Below are positions 51,001 to 59,078 of a stretch of DNA of 64,000 nt, one piece after another. The translations under genes were made by a program, and so were the position numbers. Source of the stretch: Tessaracoccus sp. (GTDB lineage Bacteria; Actinomycetota; Actinomycetes; Propionibacteriales; Propionibacteriaceae); contig NZ_JADJNP010000001.1 in assembly GCF_016714275.1 (NCBI RefSeq), positions 806,001 through 870,000 of the forward strand. Reading direction: 5' to 3'. How positions within the stretch are numbered: the stretch's first letter is position 1; each line of letters begins with the position of its first letter. Below the pieces are notes generated by a model. The model had not been told where the DNA came from, did not search any database, and saw only the letters and a list, made by a program, of their open reading frames with translations.

Positions 51001-51148
51001 CGAGACGGACCTGCTGGAGACAGAGCTGGTGGCCGGGACCCCCGGTCAGCAGGTCGAGCCGACCGCGGTGACCACCGCGTTCGATGACGGCGCCGTCGGC
51101 GTCACGTTGCGGCCGTTCCAGGTCGCGACCATCCGCTGGGGACGGTGA
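48077..51148 (+). CDS. GH38 alpha-mannosidase
   Basis: 1,023 residues, cytoplasmic (no signal peptide). Removes alpha-linked mannose, probably from N-glycan or mannan fragments. The start is taken at the ATG at 48077, leading to MHDHAPILDG. Zinc-site motif VGHAHIDSAWLWP; catalytic nucleophile Asp in MWVESDANLPGGEAMC; LPDSFGYSGALPQL; FHDILPGT with the metal His. The C-terminal beta domains extend to the end. First gene of a run of four glycosidase genes on one strand; the next start is 2 nt after its stop. Confidence 0.94.
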   Translation: MHDHAPILDGRVTRHLREKIVPAEVSIVAQLEVATAPLTDAPDSAAIGAVPGVVGQGEPVPPAVGLALDYEPFQVGAPWGPAWGTTWMRFRGTVPESHRGQHLEALIDLGGEYDSPGFQCEGLVYRADGSIIKGHNPRNQWVPVESDADGRFEFFLEAAANPVVLGVPAFIETELGEKPTSGPAPIYTLRRADLVLVHQEVRELSADITTLRQLASQLPEDSERRWEIRRALDRALDRIALFDVPATAAAARAELAGVLARPAAASAHTLTAVGHAHIDSAWLWPLRETRRKVARTIANQLNLLELHPEHRFAFPAAQHAAWLEEDHPELFAQLQKAVADGGVIPVGGMWVESDANLPGGEAMCRQLLYGRAYYRDKFGVTCTEVWLPDSFGYSGALPQLAKLAGAQWFLTQKISWNQVDAFPHHSFWWEGIDGTRIFTHFPPADTYGSDLNGGNLSHAARNFRDKGRSATSLVPFGYGDGGGGPTREMLMQAARTKDLEGSPRVHIEPPAEFFARAEAEHESPSVWVGELYLEAHRGTFTSVAAVKAGNRRSEHLLREAELWCATAAARGLMAYPLERFGDIWREVCLYQFHDILPGTCIAWVYDEVREGFARIADELTALIDEAQRLLVGTGDEAVTFNASPLVRDGVAALGAGVTETPGTVVTAEGLSVDNGLVRLTVDEEGLVTSLVDLASGRDVIPAGVVGNLLQLHPDFPNMWDAWDIDPFAFNTVTNLTDGAPELVEADGGVSVVVRRTFGDSSATQTLTLLPGDPRLHVRVDVDWKERDSLLKLAWPVDVHTDHAAFEIEMGHLTRPTHTNTSWDAHRFEVNAHRWVHVSEPGFGVAIANTQTYGWDVTRHAREGGGTYSLVRASLLKGARYPDPRTDVGTHSFSFTVRPGAEIEDAVADGYAANLFPRTLSGNPVAPLIDVDGPVAVEGVKLAEDGSGDVIVRIYEPYGRRATARLSAGFAATSAVETDLLETELVAGTPGQQVEPTAVTTAFDDGAVGVTLRPFQVATIRWGR

Positions 51149-51150
51149 CC

Positions 51151-52356
51151 ATGCGCGTCGGAGTCAACTACACGCCGAGGAAGGGCTGGTTTCATAGCTG
51201 GCTGGACCTCGACATCGATGAGGTGGCTGCGGACTTCGAGGCCATCGCGGGGCTGGGACTCGACCATGTGCGCGTGTTCCCACTGTGGCCGCTGCTGCAG
51301 CCGAACCGCGGCCTCATCCGGCCACGGGCGGTCGCCGATGTGCTGGCGGTGGTCGACGCCGCCCAGGCCGCAGGCCTGGACATCAGCGTCGACGCGCTCA
51401 ACGGTCATCTGTCGAGCTACGACTTCCTGCCCGCCTGGGTCACGACCTGGCACTGGACGAACCTGTTCACTGACGAGGTGGCGCTGGCAGGCGAGGCAGC
51501 GCTCGTCGAGGAGTTGGCCGCGGCGCTCCGGGACCACCCAGCGGTGACGGGGATGACGCTGGGCAACGAGTTCGCCCAGTTCGCGGCCCCGACGCTCCCG
51601 CACCTGCACCCGACCGTGTCCGCGGCGACGCCGTCGGACATCGACGCCTGGTTCGACCGCCTCCTCAGTCCGCTGGAGCAGGCCTGGCCGGAGGGTCGGC
51701 ACCATCACGGCTTCGACGACGACCTGTGGTTCGTGGACGCGCACCCGTTCACGCCGCGGCATGCTGTCACCCGCGGCGCCGCGACGACCGTGCACTCCTG
51801 GGTGTTCGCGCAGGTCGGCCCGCGGTACGGCGCCGGGCATCCGGCTCTCGTGTCGTTCCCGCGGTACCTGTTGGAGCTCGGACGGGCCTGGTCGCCGGAC
51901 CCGACGCGTCCGCTGTGGCTGCAGGAGGTGGGTGCGCCCCGCACCCACGTCAGCGACGAGGCGGCCGCCGGCTTCTTGAACGACACGCTCGACGCGGTCA
52001 TCGACACCCCCGGTCTCGAGGCGATCACGTGGTGGTGCAGCCACGATGTCAGCCGCGACCTCCTCGACTTCCCGGAGCTCGAGTACACCCTCGGGCTGTT
52101 CACCACGGACGGCGCGCCCAAGCCCGAGGCGCGGCAGCTCGCGGAGCGAATCGGCGACCTGCGGGCGTCCGACACGCCGGGCGTTGCGTCGCCTGACGAC
52201 GCGGCTACGCTGGAGTTCGTCGCGGATTGGGAGAGCGGCTCCGGCCGGAGTTCCACCAGCCCCATGGGCCCGATCTTCGACGAGTGGCAGGCCCGCTTCG
52301 CCGATGGCGAGGTCGTCGCGCTGCGCCGCGTTCAGCCGGAAGCCACCCCCGACTAA
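51151..52356 (+). CDS. GH5-like (beta/alpha)8 glycosidase, candidate beta-mannosidase (GH5_18 type)
   Basis: 401 residues from the ATG at 51151; a GTG two codons earlier overlaps the GH38 stop. TIM-barrel glycosidase of clan GH-A with acid/base Glu about 140 (GMTLGNEFAQF) and nucleophile Glu about 258 (WLQEVGAP). The opening VGVNYTPRKGWFHSW and LGLDHVRVFPLWPLLQPN are GH5-like. In bifidobacterial and soil actinobacterial N-glycan loci a GH5_18 beta-mannosidase that splits the Man-beta-1,4-GlcNAc core sits beside GH38 and GH20, which is the basis for the call. Subfamily membership is inferred. Cytoplasmic, no signal peptide. Confidence 0.75.
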   Translation: MRVGVNYTPRKGWFHSWLDLDIDEVAADFEAIAGLGLDHVRVFPLWPLLQPNRGLIRPRAVADVLAVVDAAQAAGLDISVDALNGHLSSYDFLPAWVTTWHWTNLFTDEVALAGEAALVEELAAALRDHPAVTGMTLGNEFAQFAAPTLPHLHPTVSAATPSDIDAWFDRLLSPLEQAWPEGRHHHGFDDDLWFVDAHPFTPRHAVTRGAATTVHSWVFAQVGPRYGAGHPALVSFPRYLLELGRAWSPDPTRPLWLQEVGAPRTHVSDEAAAGFLNDTLDAVIDTPGLEAITWWCSHDVSRDLLDFPELEYTLGLFTTDGAPKPEARQLAERIGDLRASDTPGVASPDDAATLEFVADWESGSGRSSTSPMGPIFDEWQARFADGEVVALRRVQPEATPD

Positions 52357-52387
52357 CCTCCTGGATTAGACCCCCTTAGGAAATCGC

Positions 52388-55300
52388 ATGATTCCCGAGC
52401 TCAGGCCGCACCGTGGGCCTGAACCCGCCCCGGCCGCCGCGCCGGAGACCGGCCTCTGGTCGGCCGACTGCCTTCGCTACCTCATCGAGGCCACCACCGA
52501 GCACCCCCACCTCCTGGAGTGGGCGACGCCGCTCGTCGGGGTGGAGGTCGCCGAGGGCGACGTCCTTGAGTGGGCGGTCTTCCCCGCCTACGACCACGCG
52601 GCCACGGCCTGGCCGGACGGGTTCCGGGCCTGCGGCACCGGCATCGAGGTGGCGTTCGACGACGACTCCACCGTCGGCGCCGACGCCGACGAGGTTGACG
52701 GACTGCCGGCCGACGCTGCTGCCCGCCGGGGGATCGACTGGCCGGATCAGTGGAACCATCGCCGCCTCGACCTCTCCGCATGGGCGGGGCGCCGGATTCG
52801 CGAGGTGCGGCTCGTCGTCGACCCGGGCCCGGCGCACGGCGACACCGCCGATGAGCTGCTCGGCTGGGTGGACGGGCCTCGGCTCACAGCTCCCCAGGCG
52901 TTGTCCGACTCGCCGGCCGAGAGGGTGCTCACCACCCGCGGGTCGCATTCGTCGCCGCGGCGGTCCCGCGGTCTCACCCAGCCCCTGACGGGTGTCCCGC
53001 ACGGGGGCTGCTACCTGACGCCGGCCACCAGCTTCGACCACCAGGCGTGGGCGTACAGCTGGTCGGCGCACAGCGTGGGCACCGGGCCGCGGCTCGCGGG
53101 CCTCCTGATCACCCGCTCGCCTAGCGTCTGGATCGGCGACCGGGGGCCGCTCGGCATCCGAATCGGCCTTGAGCTGGACGAGGACGGGCGCGCCGCGTCC
53201 GAACCGTTCAGCCATGACGACGAACTGGCGCTCCCTCACCGCTACCGTGTCCGCACCGCCTCCGGCGTGCAGGTCGACGGCGCGGCCGCCAGCGACGCCG
53301 TCCTCGCCGAGATCGCTTTCCCCGCGGCGGGCTTCCTGCAGCTGACCGTGCCGGGCGGGCGAATCGAGCATGTCACCGTCGAAGGGCAGCCATCGACCTC
53401 ACCGTCGAGCACGTCGACGATCAGGCTCGCCGTCCGCAGCGATGGCGACCCGGAAACCGCCCTGACCTCGTGGTACGAGGTATCGCTCGGCGGAGCGGAC
53501 GTCGAGGAGGTCCCGGGTGAAGGCCCCACGTTCCGCGTCGCTCCCCACGAGGGCGCAGCGCTGCGGATCGAAGTCGGCGCCTCGTTCATCTCGCAGGCCC
53601 AGGCCGGATACGCGAAGGGCGCCGTCGAGGGGATCCCGCTGGACGAGGTCGCCCGCACGGCCGAGCGGGCCTGGAACTCGGTGCTCGCCGTCGTCGAGGC
53701 TCCTGAGGCCTCCGCCGACGACGCCCGCGCCGTCGCCTCCGACCTCTACCGGCTGTTCTGCTATCCGACGTTTCACCACGAGCAGACGCCCGACGGCCCG
53801 CGCTACGCGGACCCGGTCCGGCGGCTCCGCCCCGACACCGCAACGGAGACCGGTCGCGAGGTGCACGCGGGCAGCTTCCTCACCGACCACGGCTTCTGGG
53901 ACACCTACCGCACCTGCTGGCCGGCGTTCCACCTGTTGGCGCCCGCGCTGGCGGGCGAGCTGGTCGACGGCTTCCTCGAACACTTCCGGGTGGGTGACTG
54001 GTCGGCGCGCTGGAGCGCCGGCGTGCCGGTCGACTGCATGGTGGGCACCAGCCTCGACATCGTCACGGCCGACGCGGTCACCAGCGGCATCGAAGGGTTC
54101 GACCTCTTCACCGCCTATCGGTCCGCGCTGCGCAACGCCACCGCGGCCTCGCCGGAGGCCCACTTCGGGCGGGCCGATCTCCCGGCGACGCTCTTCCGCG
54201 GGTACACGTCCGCGGCGATCGAGGAGTCGGTGTCGTGGACGCTCGAGGGCGCCATCAACGACGCGGGCGCCGCGGTCCTCGCCCGCGAGCTGGCCCGGCG
54301 GAGCGAGGGGGCGCAGGCCGCGAGATACCGGGCGGAGGCCCGCTACCTGGCCGGGCGTGCTCTGGACTACGACCGGCTGCTCGACACCGACTCCCTGTTC
54401 TTCCGTCCGCGCGAGGCCTCGGGGGCCTTCGCCGACGAGCCTTTCGACCCGCGCATCTGGGGCGGTGGTCACACCGAGACCAACGCGTGGGGCTCGCGCT
54501 TCCTCGTCCACCACGACGGCGCCGGCCTCGCCCGACTGTTCGGCGGGCCGAGCGCCCTGGGAGAGGCGCTGGACGAACTGTTCGCCGAGCCGGAGACGGC
54601 GCTGCCGGAGTTCTCCGGCACCTACAGCTCCGTCATTCACGAGATGAGCGAAGCACGCGACCTCCGGCTGGGCATGTGCGGGCTGTCGAACCAGCCGGCG
54701 CATCACGTGCCGTGGACGTATGCGTTCACCGACCGCCCGTGGCGCGCGGCAGAGGTAGTGGAGGAGGCGCTCGGCAGGCTCTTCCTCGGCATGCATATCG
54801 GCCAGGGCTTCCCCGGGGACGAGGACAACGGCGAGATGTCGGCCTGGCACCTGTTCGGCCTGATGGGGCTGTACCCGCTCCAGGTCGGCTCCGGCGAGTT
54901 CCTGATCGGCGTGCCGCGGCAGCCCGTCTTCGAGCTGACCCCCATCGGGGCGCCGCCGCTGACCATCCGCGCCGTGGGCGAGGGTCGCTACGTCGGCGGC
55001 GTCGTCTTCAACGGCTCGCCGTGGCGCCTCCCGACCATCCCCACATCCGTGCTGCACGAGGGCGGCACCCTTGAGGTGCAGCTGAGCCCGGTGCCCGTCG
55101 ACTGGTGCGCGCCCATGCCCGAGGTCCCGTTCTTCGCGCCCGATGACGCCCCCGCGCTCGCGTGGCGCAACGCGGTGGCGGAGGTCAGGGAACTCGACCT
55201 CGCCCTCGACACGGACGCAGAGGGACTCGTCCAACTGACCGTCACACTCGACGAGCCCGGCCGCGGTGACCTCACGGTCCTCGCCTGGCACGAGGGTGTC

Positions 55301-55486
55301 TGGCTCCCCGTCGCCCAGTTCGGCGAGGAGAGCTGGGACTGGCCGTGCCAGACCCGCCCGTTCGACGTCGTCCTGCCGACCCCCACGCGTCGGCTGCGCG
55401 TCGAGTGGTCCGGGCAGGCCGCCCCCCGTCAGATCCAGGTCCTCGTTCCCCGCGACCGCATCGCGGCGCCCGCGCCGCCGCCCTAG
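52388..55486 (+). CDS. GH92 alpha-mannosidase
   Basis: 1,032 residues, start ATG at 52388 after TTAGGA. GH92 enzymes are calcium-dependent exo-alpha-mannosidases, many specific for the alpha-1,2 links of high-mannose N-glycans. Signatures: HAGSFLTDHGFWDTYRT, VPVDCMVGTSLDIV, WGGGHTETNAWG, and the catalytic block GFPGDEDNGEMSAWHLFG with the acid Glu near 812. The first 350 or so residues form a non-catalytic beta domain longer than in many relatives. No signal peptide; it acts inside the cell. 31 nt behind the GH5-like gene, same operon. Confidence 0.9.
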   Translation: MIPELRPHRGPEPAPAAAPETGLWSADCLRYLIEATTEHPHLLEWATPLVGVEVAEGDVLEWAVFPAYDHAATAWPDGFRACGTGIEVAFDDDSTVGADADEVDGLPADAAARRGIDWPDQWNHRRLDLSAWAGRRIREVRLVVDPGPAHGDTADELLGWVDGPRLTAPQALSDSPAERVLTTRGSHSSPRRSRGLTQPLTGVPHGGCYLTPATSFDHQAWAYSWSAHSVGTGPRLAGLLITRSPSVWIGDRGPLGIRIGLELDEDGRAASEPFSHDDELALPHRYRVRTASGVQVDGAAASDAVLAEIAFPAAGFLQLTVPGGRIEHVTVEGQPSTSPSSTSTIRLAVRSDGDPETALTSWYEVSLGGADVEEVPGEGPTFRVAPHEGAALRIEVGASFISQAQAGYAKGAVEGIPLDEVARTAERAWNSVLAVVEAPEASADDARAVASDLYRLFCYPTFHHEQTPDGPRYADPVRRLRPDTATETGREVHAGSFLTDHGFWDTYRTCWPAFHLLAPALAGELVDGFLEHFRVGDWSARWSAGVPVDCMVGTSLDIVTADAVTSGIEGFDLFTAYRSALRNATAASPEAHFGRADLPATLFRGYTSAAIEESVSWTLEGAINDAGAAVLARELARRSEGAQAARYRAEARYLAGRALDYDRLLDTDSLFFRPREASGAFADEPFDPRIWGGGHTETNAWGSRFLVHHDGAGLARLFGGPSALGEALDELFAEPETALPEFSGTYSSVIHEMSEARDLRLGMCGLSNQPAHHVPWTYAFTDRPWRAAEVVEEALGRLFLGMHIGQGFPGDEDNGEMSAWHLFGLMGLYPLQVGSGEFLIGVPRQPVFELTPIGAPPLTIRAVGEGRYVGGVVFNGSPWRLPTIPTSVLHEGGTLEVQLSPVPVDWCAPMPEVPFFAPDDAPALAWRNAVAEVRELDLALDTDAEGLVQLTVTLDEPGRGDLTVLAWHEGVWLPVAQFGEESWDWPCQTRPFDVVLPTPTRRLRVEWSGQAAPRQIQVLVPRDRIAAPAPPP

Positions 55487-55577
55487 AGGTCCCGCGGACC
55501 GGTCGCATCGCCATCCGCCCCCGACAACGCCGTCATCTCCTCACCCCGCCCAGAAATTCGCATCGGAGTAATTGCTC

Positions 55578-58004
55578 ATGTCTTCATCCACGCCCCGGGT
55601 CGTCGTCTACCACCAGGCCCACGGCCACGGCGACACCTTCGTCCCGCTGCTTCCCATGATCGAGAGCGGCAACCTCACCCACCTCATCCTCGCCGCCGTC
55701 CACATCACCGACGACGGCGTCGTGACCCTCAACGATCACCCGCACGACGACCCGCATCACGACCGGCTCTGGGCCGAGGCCAAGCAGGTGCAGGCGGCGG
55801 GCGTCCCGGTGCTGATCATGGTCGGCGGCTGGGCCCCCGGCACCATGTGCAAGCTCGACGGCGACGACTTCGACACCTACTACCCCGTGTTCCGCGACTT
55901 CCTGCGCGCGCACGACATCCAGGGCGTCGACATCGACGTCGAGCAGGACATGAGCCTCGCGGGCGTGATCCGCCTCATCGACCAGCTCCGGGCCGACTTC
56001 GGGCGCGACTTCGACATCATCCTCGCGCCCGTCGCCTCCGCCATGTGGGGTGGGGAGAACCTGTCCGGCTTCAGCTATCCGGAGTTGTACCGCGAGCGGG
56101 GCGACGAGATCGACTGGATCCAGATCCAGTTCTACAGCGGCTACGGCATCCTCGAGGACACCCGCGACATCCAGCGCATCATCGACCTCGGGATCTATCC
56201 CGTCGACAAGCTGGTGCTGGGTGTCGTCGGGCATCCCGACGACGCCAACGGTTTCGTCGACATCGATCGGCTGTGCGCGGTACTGAGCGAGATCGCCGCG
56301 AAGTACCCGAACATCGGCGGCGTCGACGTGTGGGAGTACTTCCGCGCGTTGCCCGGCGGCGCCGCGGCGCCGTGGGAGTGGATCGACCGGGTCCACGACG
56401 CGCTGGTCCACGGCGCCGAGAGGATCAACGCGCTGGGCCTGATCCCCTCGCCGTCGTCTATCGAGCTGGGCGAGGGCCGTTACACGCTGCCGCGCGTGGC
56501 CACCGTCTCCGGCGAGGAGAAGGCCGTGCGCGCCCTCGACATCGCCGTCGGCCGGGGCGCCGGCCTCGTGCTCGTCCCCGGCGAGGTTCCTCAGGTGCGC
56601 CTGGTCGACGACCCGGCCCTGCCCGACGAGGCCTACCGCTTGGTGGTCGACGCCGACGGCGTCACCATCGCGGCCTCCGACGTGGCCGGCTTCTGGACAG
56701 CGGGCGCCACGCTGCGCCAGCTGCTACCCAGCTGGGTCAACGGCCCGGCCCCGCTGCCGGGCGCGGCGCTCGACCTGCCGTTCGTCGCCATCGAGGACGC
56801 GCCGCGCTTCGGCTGGCGCGGCGTCCATCTCGACGTCGCGCGGCACTTCCAGCCGCTGCCGTTCCTGTACCGGTTCATCGACCAGCTCGCCGCGCTCAAG
56901 CTGAACGTCCTGCATCTGCACCTCACCGACGACCAGGGCTGGCGCTTCGAAGTCGACGGCTATCCGGAGCTGGTGCGCACGGCCTCCTGGCGCTCCCACA
57001 CGCACAACCCCGCGTGGGAGAGCAACGACGGGCAGCCGCACGGCGGGTACTACACCCAGGATCAGCTACGCGCCCTCGTCGGCTACGCAGACGCGCGCGG
57101 CGTGATGATCGTTCCCGAGGTGGACCTGCCGGGCCACGTCCGCTCGCTGCTTGCCGCCTACCCGCAGTTCGGCGACCCGGGCGCCTCGGAGGTCAAGCCC
57201 GTCGCGCCGGACTTCGGCGTCTTCGACGAGGTGCTGCACCTGACCGACGAGACCATGGAGATGGTCGAGGCCGTCTTCACGCAGCTGCTCGATGTGTTCC
57301 CCTCCTCCTGCTGGGTCCACATCGGCGGCGACGAGTGCCCCAAGACGCAGTGGGTGAACAGCCCCGCCGCCGCGGAGCTGGCCGAGGCCCGCGGCGTCGA
57401 CGGCCCGGAGCACCTGCAGAGCTGGTTCACCGAGCACATGCGCGACTGGTTGGCCGCGCGCGGCCGCACCGCCGTCGCGTGGGATGAGGTGATCGAGGAC
57501 GGCAACGACCCGGAGGGCACGCTCATCATGTCCTGGCGCGGCTACGCGCCGGGCATCGAGGCGCTGGAGCGCGGGCTCGACGTCGTCATGGCCCCCGGTG
57601 AGTTCACCTACATCGACCACTACCAGGCGGCGGATGAGACCGAGCCGTACGCCATCGGCGGTCACCTGCCCTGGGAGAAGGTGCTGAGCTACGACCCGGC
57701 GATGGGTGTCCCCGACGACGCACCCGGCCGGCTCCTTGGCGTGCAGGCGCAGCTGTGGACGGAATACATGCCGACGGCGCAGCACGTCGAGTACATGGCG
57801 TTCCCGCGCGTCGCCGCTCTGGCCGAGATCGGCTGGGCGAAGGCAAAGGCATCCGAGAAGGACTTCTTCGCGCGCCTGGTCCCAGCGGGCCGCCGCTGGG
57901 ATGCCGCAGGCATCAACCACCGGCCCGTGGGCGGCGCGATGCCGTGGCAGCACGGCGGCGAGGGCCTGCGCCGTCGCCCCAACGAGCACCTGACCGCCGG
58001 GTGA
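55578..58004 (+). CDS. GH18-GH20 fusion: chitobiose-cleaving glycosidase plus beta-hexosaminidase
   Basis: 808 residues from the ATG at 55578 (GGAG 9 nt before; an in-frame TTG lies two codons earlier). Residues about 7-285 are GH18: VVYHQAHGHGD, LIMVGGWAPG, active-site strand QGVDIDVEQ with Asp120/Glu122, and IQIQFYSGYG. Residues about 295-420 resemble the GH20 N-terminal domain. About 430-790 is the GH20 barrel (RFGWRGVHLDVARHF, HLHLTDDQGW, catalytic pair Asp585-Glu586 in HIGGDECPK, MSWRG). The first Asp of the GH18 DxxDxDxE motif is Gln. Probable role: cut the GlcNAc2 core and remove GlcNAc. No signal peptide. Fourth gene of the glycosidase run. Confidence 0.85.
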   Translation: MSSSTPRVVVYHQAHGHGDTFVPLLPMIESGNLTHLILAAVHITDDGVVTLNDHPHDDPHHDRLWAEAKQVQAAGVPVLIMVGGWAPGTMCKLDGDDFDTYYPVFRDFLRAHDIQGVDIDVEQDMSLAGVIRLIDQLRADFGRDFDIILAPVASAMWGGENLSGFSYPELYRERGDEIDWIQIQFYSGYGILEDTRDIQRIIDLGIYPVDKLVLGVVGHPDDANGFVDIDRLCAVLSEIAAKYPNIGGVDVWEYFRALPGGAAAPWEWIDRVHDALVHGAERINALGLIPSPSSIELGEGRYTLPRVATVSGEEKAVRALDIAVGRGAGLVLVPGEVPQVRLVDDPALPDEAYRLVVDADGVTIAASDVAGFWTAGATLRQLLPSWVNGPAPLPGAALDLPFVAIEDAPRFGWRGVHLDVARHFQPLPFLYRFIDQLAALKLNVLHLHLTDDQGWRFEVDGYPELVRTASWRSHTHNPAWESNDGQPHGGYYTQDQLRALVGYADARGVMIVPEVDLPGHVRSLLAAYPQFGDPGASEVKPVAPDFGVFDEVLHLTDETMEMVEAVFTQLLDVFPSSCWVHIGGDECPKTQWVNSPAAAELAEARGVDGPEHLQSWFTEHMRDWLAARGRTAVAWDEVIEDGNDPEGTLIMSWRGYAPGIEALERGLDVVMAPGEFTYIDHYQAADETEPYAIGGHLPWEKVLSYDPAMGVPDDAPGRLLGVQAQLWTEYMPTAQHVEYMAFPRVAALAEIGWAKAKASEKDFFARLVPAGRRWDAAGINHRPVGGAMPWQHGGEGLRRRPNEHLTAG

Positions 58005-58014
58005 CCGACCCCAG

Positions 58015-58772
58015 CTACCGTCCCAGCTCCGCAAGGAGGAAGTAGTGGTCCGACGCGGGGCCCGCGGGCCAGTCGTCGACCAGCCGGAGGCGTGAGGGGT
58101 TCGCGCCTCGGGTGAGGATGTAGTCCAGCCAGCAGTCGACGTCGCCCCAGTCGCCCATGTACGGGTTGGCGGCGGCGAAGCTGGGGCGCTGCGCGGAGAT
58201 CTCCGTCCAGGGGTTGGCCAGGCCGCCGCGCTCGCACAGGCGGGCGACGGTGGCGGAGTCGGGCGTCGCATTCAGGTCCCCGCAGACGGCGAATCCGTCG
58301 TGGGGCCTGAGCTCGGCGAGCTCGCTGACGACGTCGCCGATGAACTCGGCCTGCGCGACACGTAGCGCGTCGCTGTCATCCTGGTAAGCGAGGTGGGCAT
58401 TGAGGACGCCAACCCAGCCGTCGCCGGTCGGGACCCGGACGTACTGCACAACACGGTCGGGCTCGGTGCCGCCGCCCGGGAGGCGGTAGGTGCGGGCCTC
58501 GGCGACGGGCTGGCGGGTGGCGATAGCCAAGCCCTCCGTCGTCGCGTCGTCCGCGCTGCCGACGCTGTAGTGGACGTGGTAGTCGGCCAGTGCGTCGACC
58601 AGCTCCAGCTGCAGCCGGGCCGCGGACCCCGGAAAGGCCGGACCTCCTGCATCGCGATCACGTCTGGGCGCAGCTCCGCAACCATGCCGGAGAACACGCC
58701 CATGCGGTCCCGCAGCGGCTCGTTCAGGTTCCAGAGGTTCGCCGACATCACTGTCAAAGGCATGGGATTCAT
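58015..58772 (-). pseudogene. endonuclease/exonuclease/phosphatase-family protein, frameshifted
   Basis: The N-terminal part is in one frame from the ATG at 58772 (TVMSANLWNLNEP, PDVIAMQEVRPFRG). The rest is in another, to 58015 (EGLAIATRQPV, VLNAHLAYQDDSDALRVAQ, VCGDLNATPDS, LDYILTRGA, ASDHYFLLAELGR). All EEP catalytic motifs exist across the two frames: N/E (MQEV), H (NAHLA), GDLNA, SDH. The break is at a GGGG run near 58630; one extra G would join RPFRG to SAARLQLEL. It is either a recent pseudogene or a sequencing error. Convergent with the GH18-GH20 gene, 10 bp apart. Substrate unknown. Confidence 0.82.
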
Positions 58773-58925
58773 GCACACTGTTCTACCTCACACACGACCC
58801 CGTTCGCCACCATATTTTGACAAAGAACTCGTTGTATAAATACTTGATACGGGGCGCCTGAACGCCACGCCGACCCCAGCCCGGACGCCGTTAGCAAAAC
58901 GTGATATTGGGCTTTCTGCAAACCC

Positions 58926-58962
58926 TTGACAGGGCGTTCTACTTAACCGGTATAGTGCCGGT
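58926..58962 (+). promoter_or_regulatory. promoter and operator-like repeat before the peptide/glycan ABC operon
   Basis: -35 TTGACA (58926-58931), 19-nt spacer, -10 TATAGT (58951-58956). The -10 is enclosed by an inverted repeat ACCGG-N7-CCGGT (58946-58950, 58958-58962), a place where a repressor would block transcription. The surrounding stretch 58795-58960 is AT-rich compared with the rest of the window. It lies 110 bp before the first permease. Confidence 0.6.
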
Positions 58963-59048
58963 CGGAAGCACCATTCGAGCCCCAGAGCTGGGGTTCGTCT
59001 GCCCGCGACGACGCACGCCGCGGGCTGGCTGGACGAAAGAAGGCCCGC

Positions 59049-59078
59049 ATGACAGCTACCGGAGCAGACCATGAGTAG
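59049..59078 (+). CDS. possible 9-codon leader peptide
   Basis: ATG at 59049 after GAAAGAAGG reads MTATGADHE and stops at 59078, overlapping the first permease start (59071) by 8 nt in another frame. It would place ribosomes over the permease start and may couple initiation. The permease has its own GGAG inside this short frame. May be fortuitous. Confidence 0.3.
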   Translation: MTATGADHE

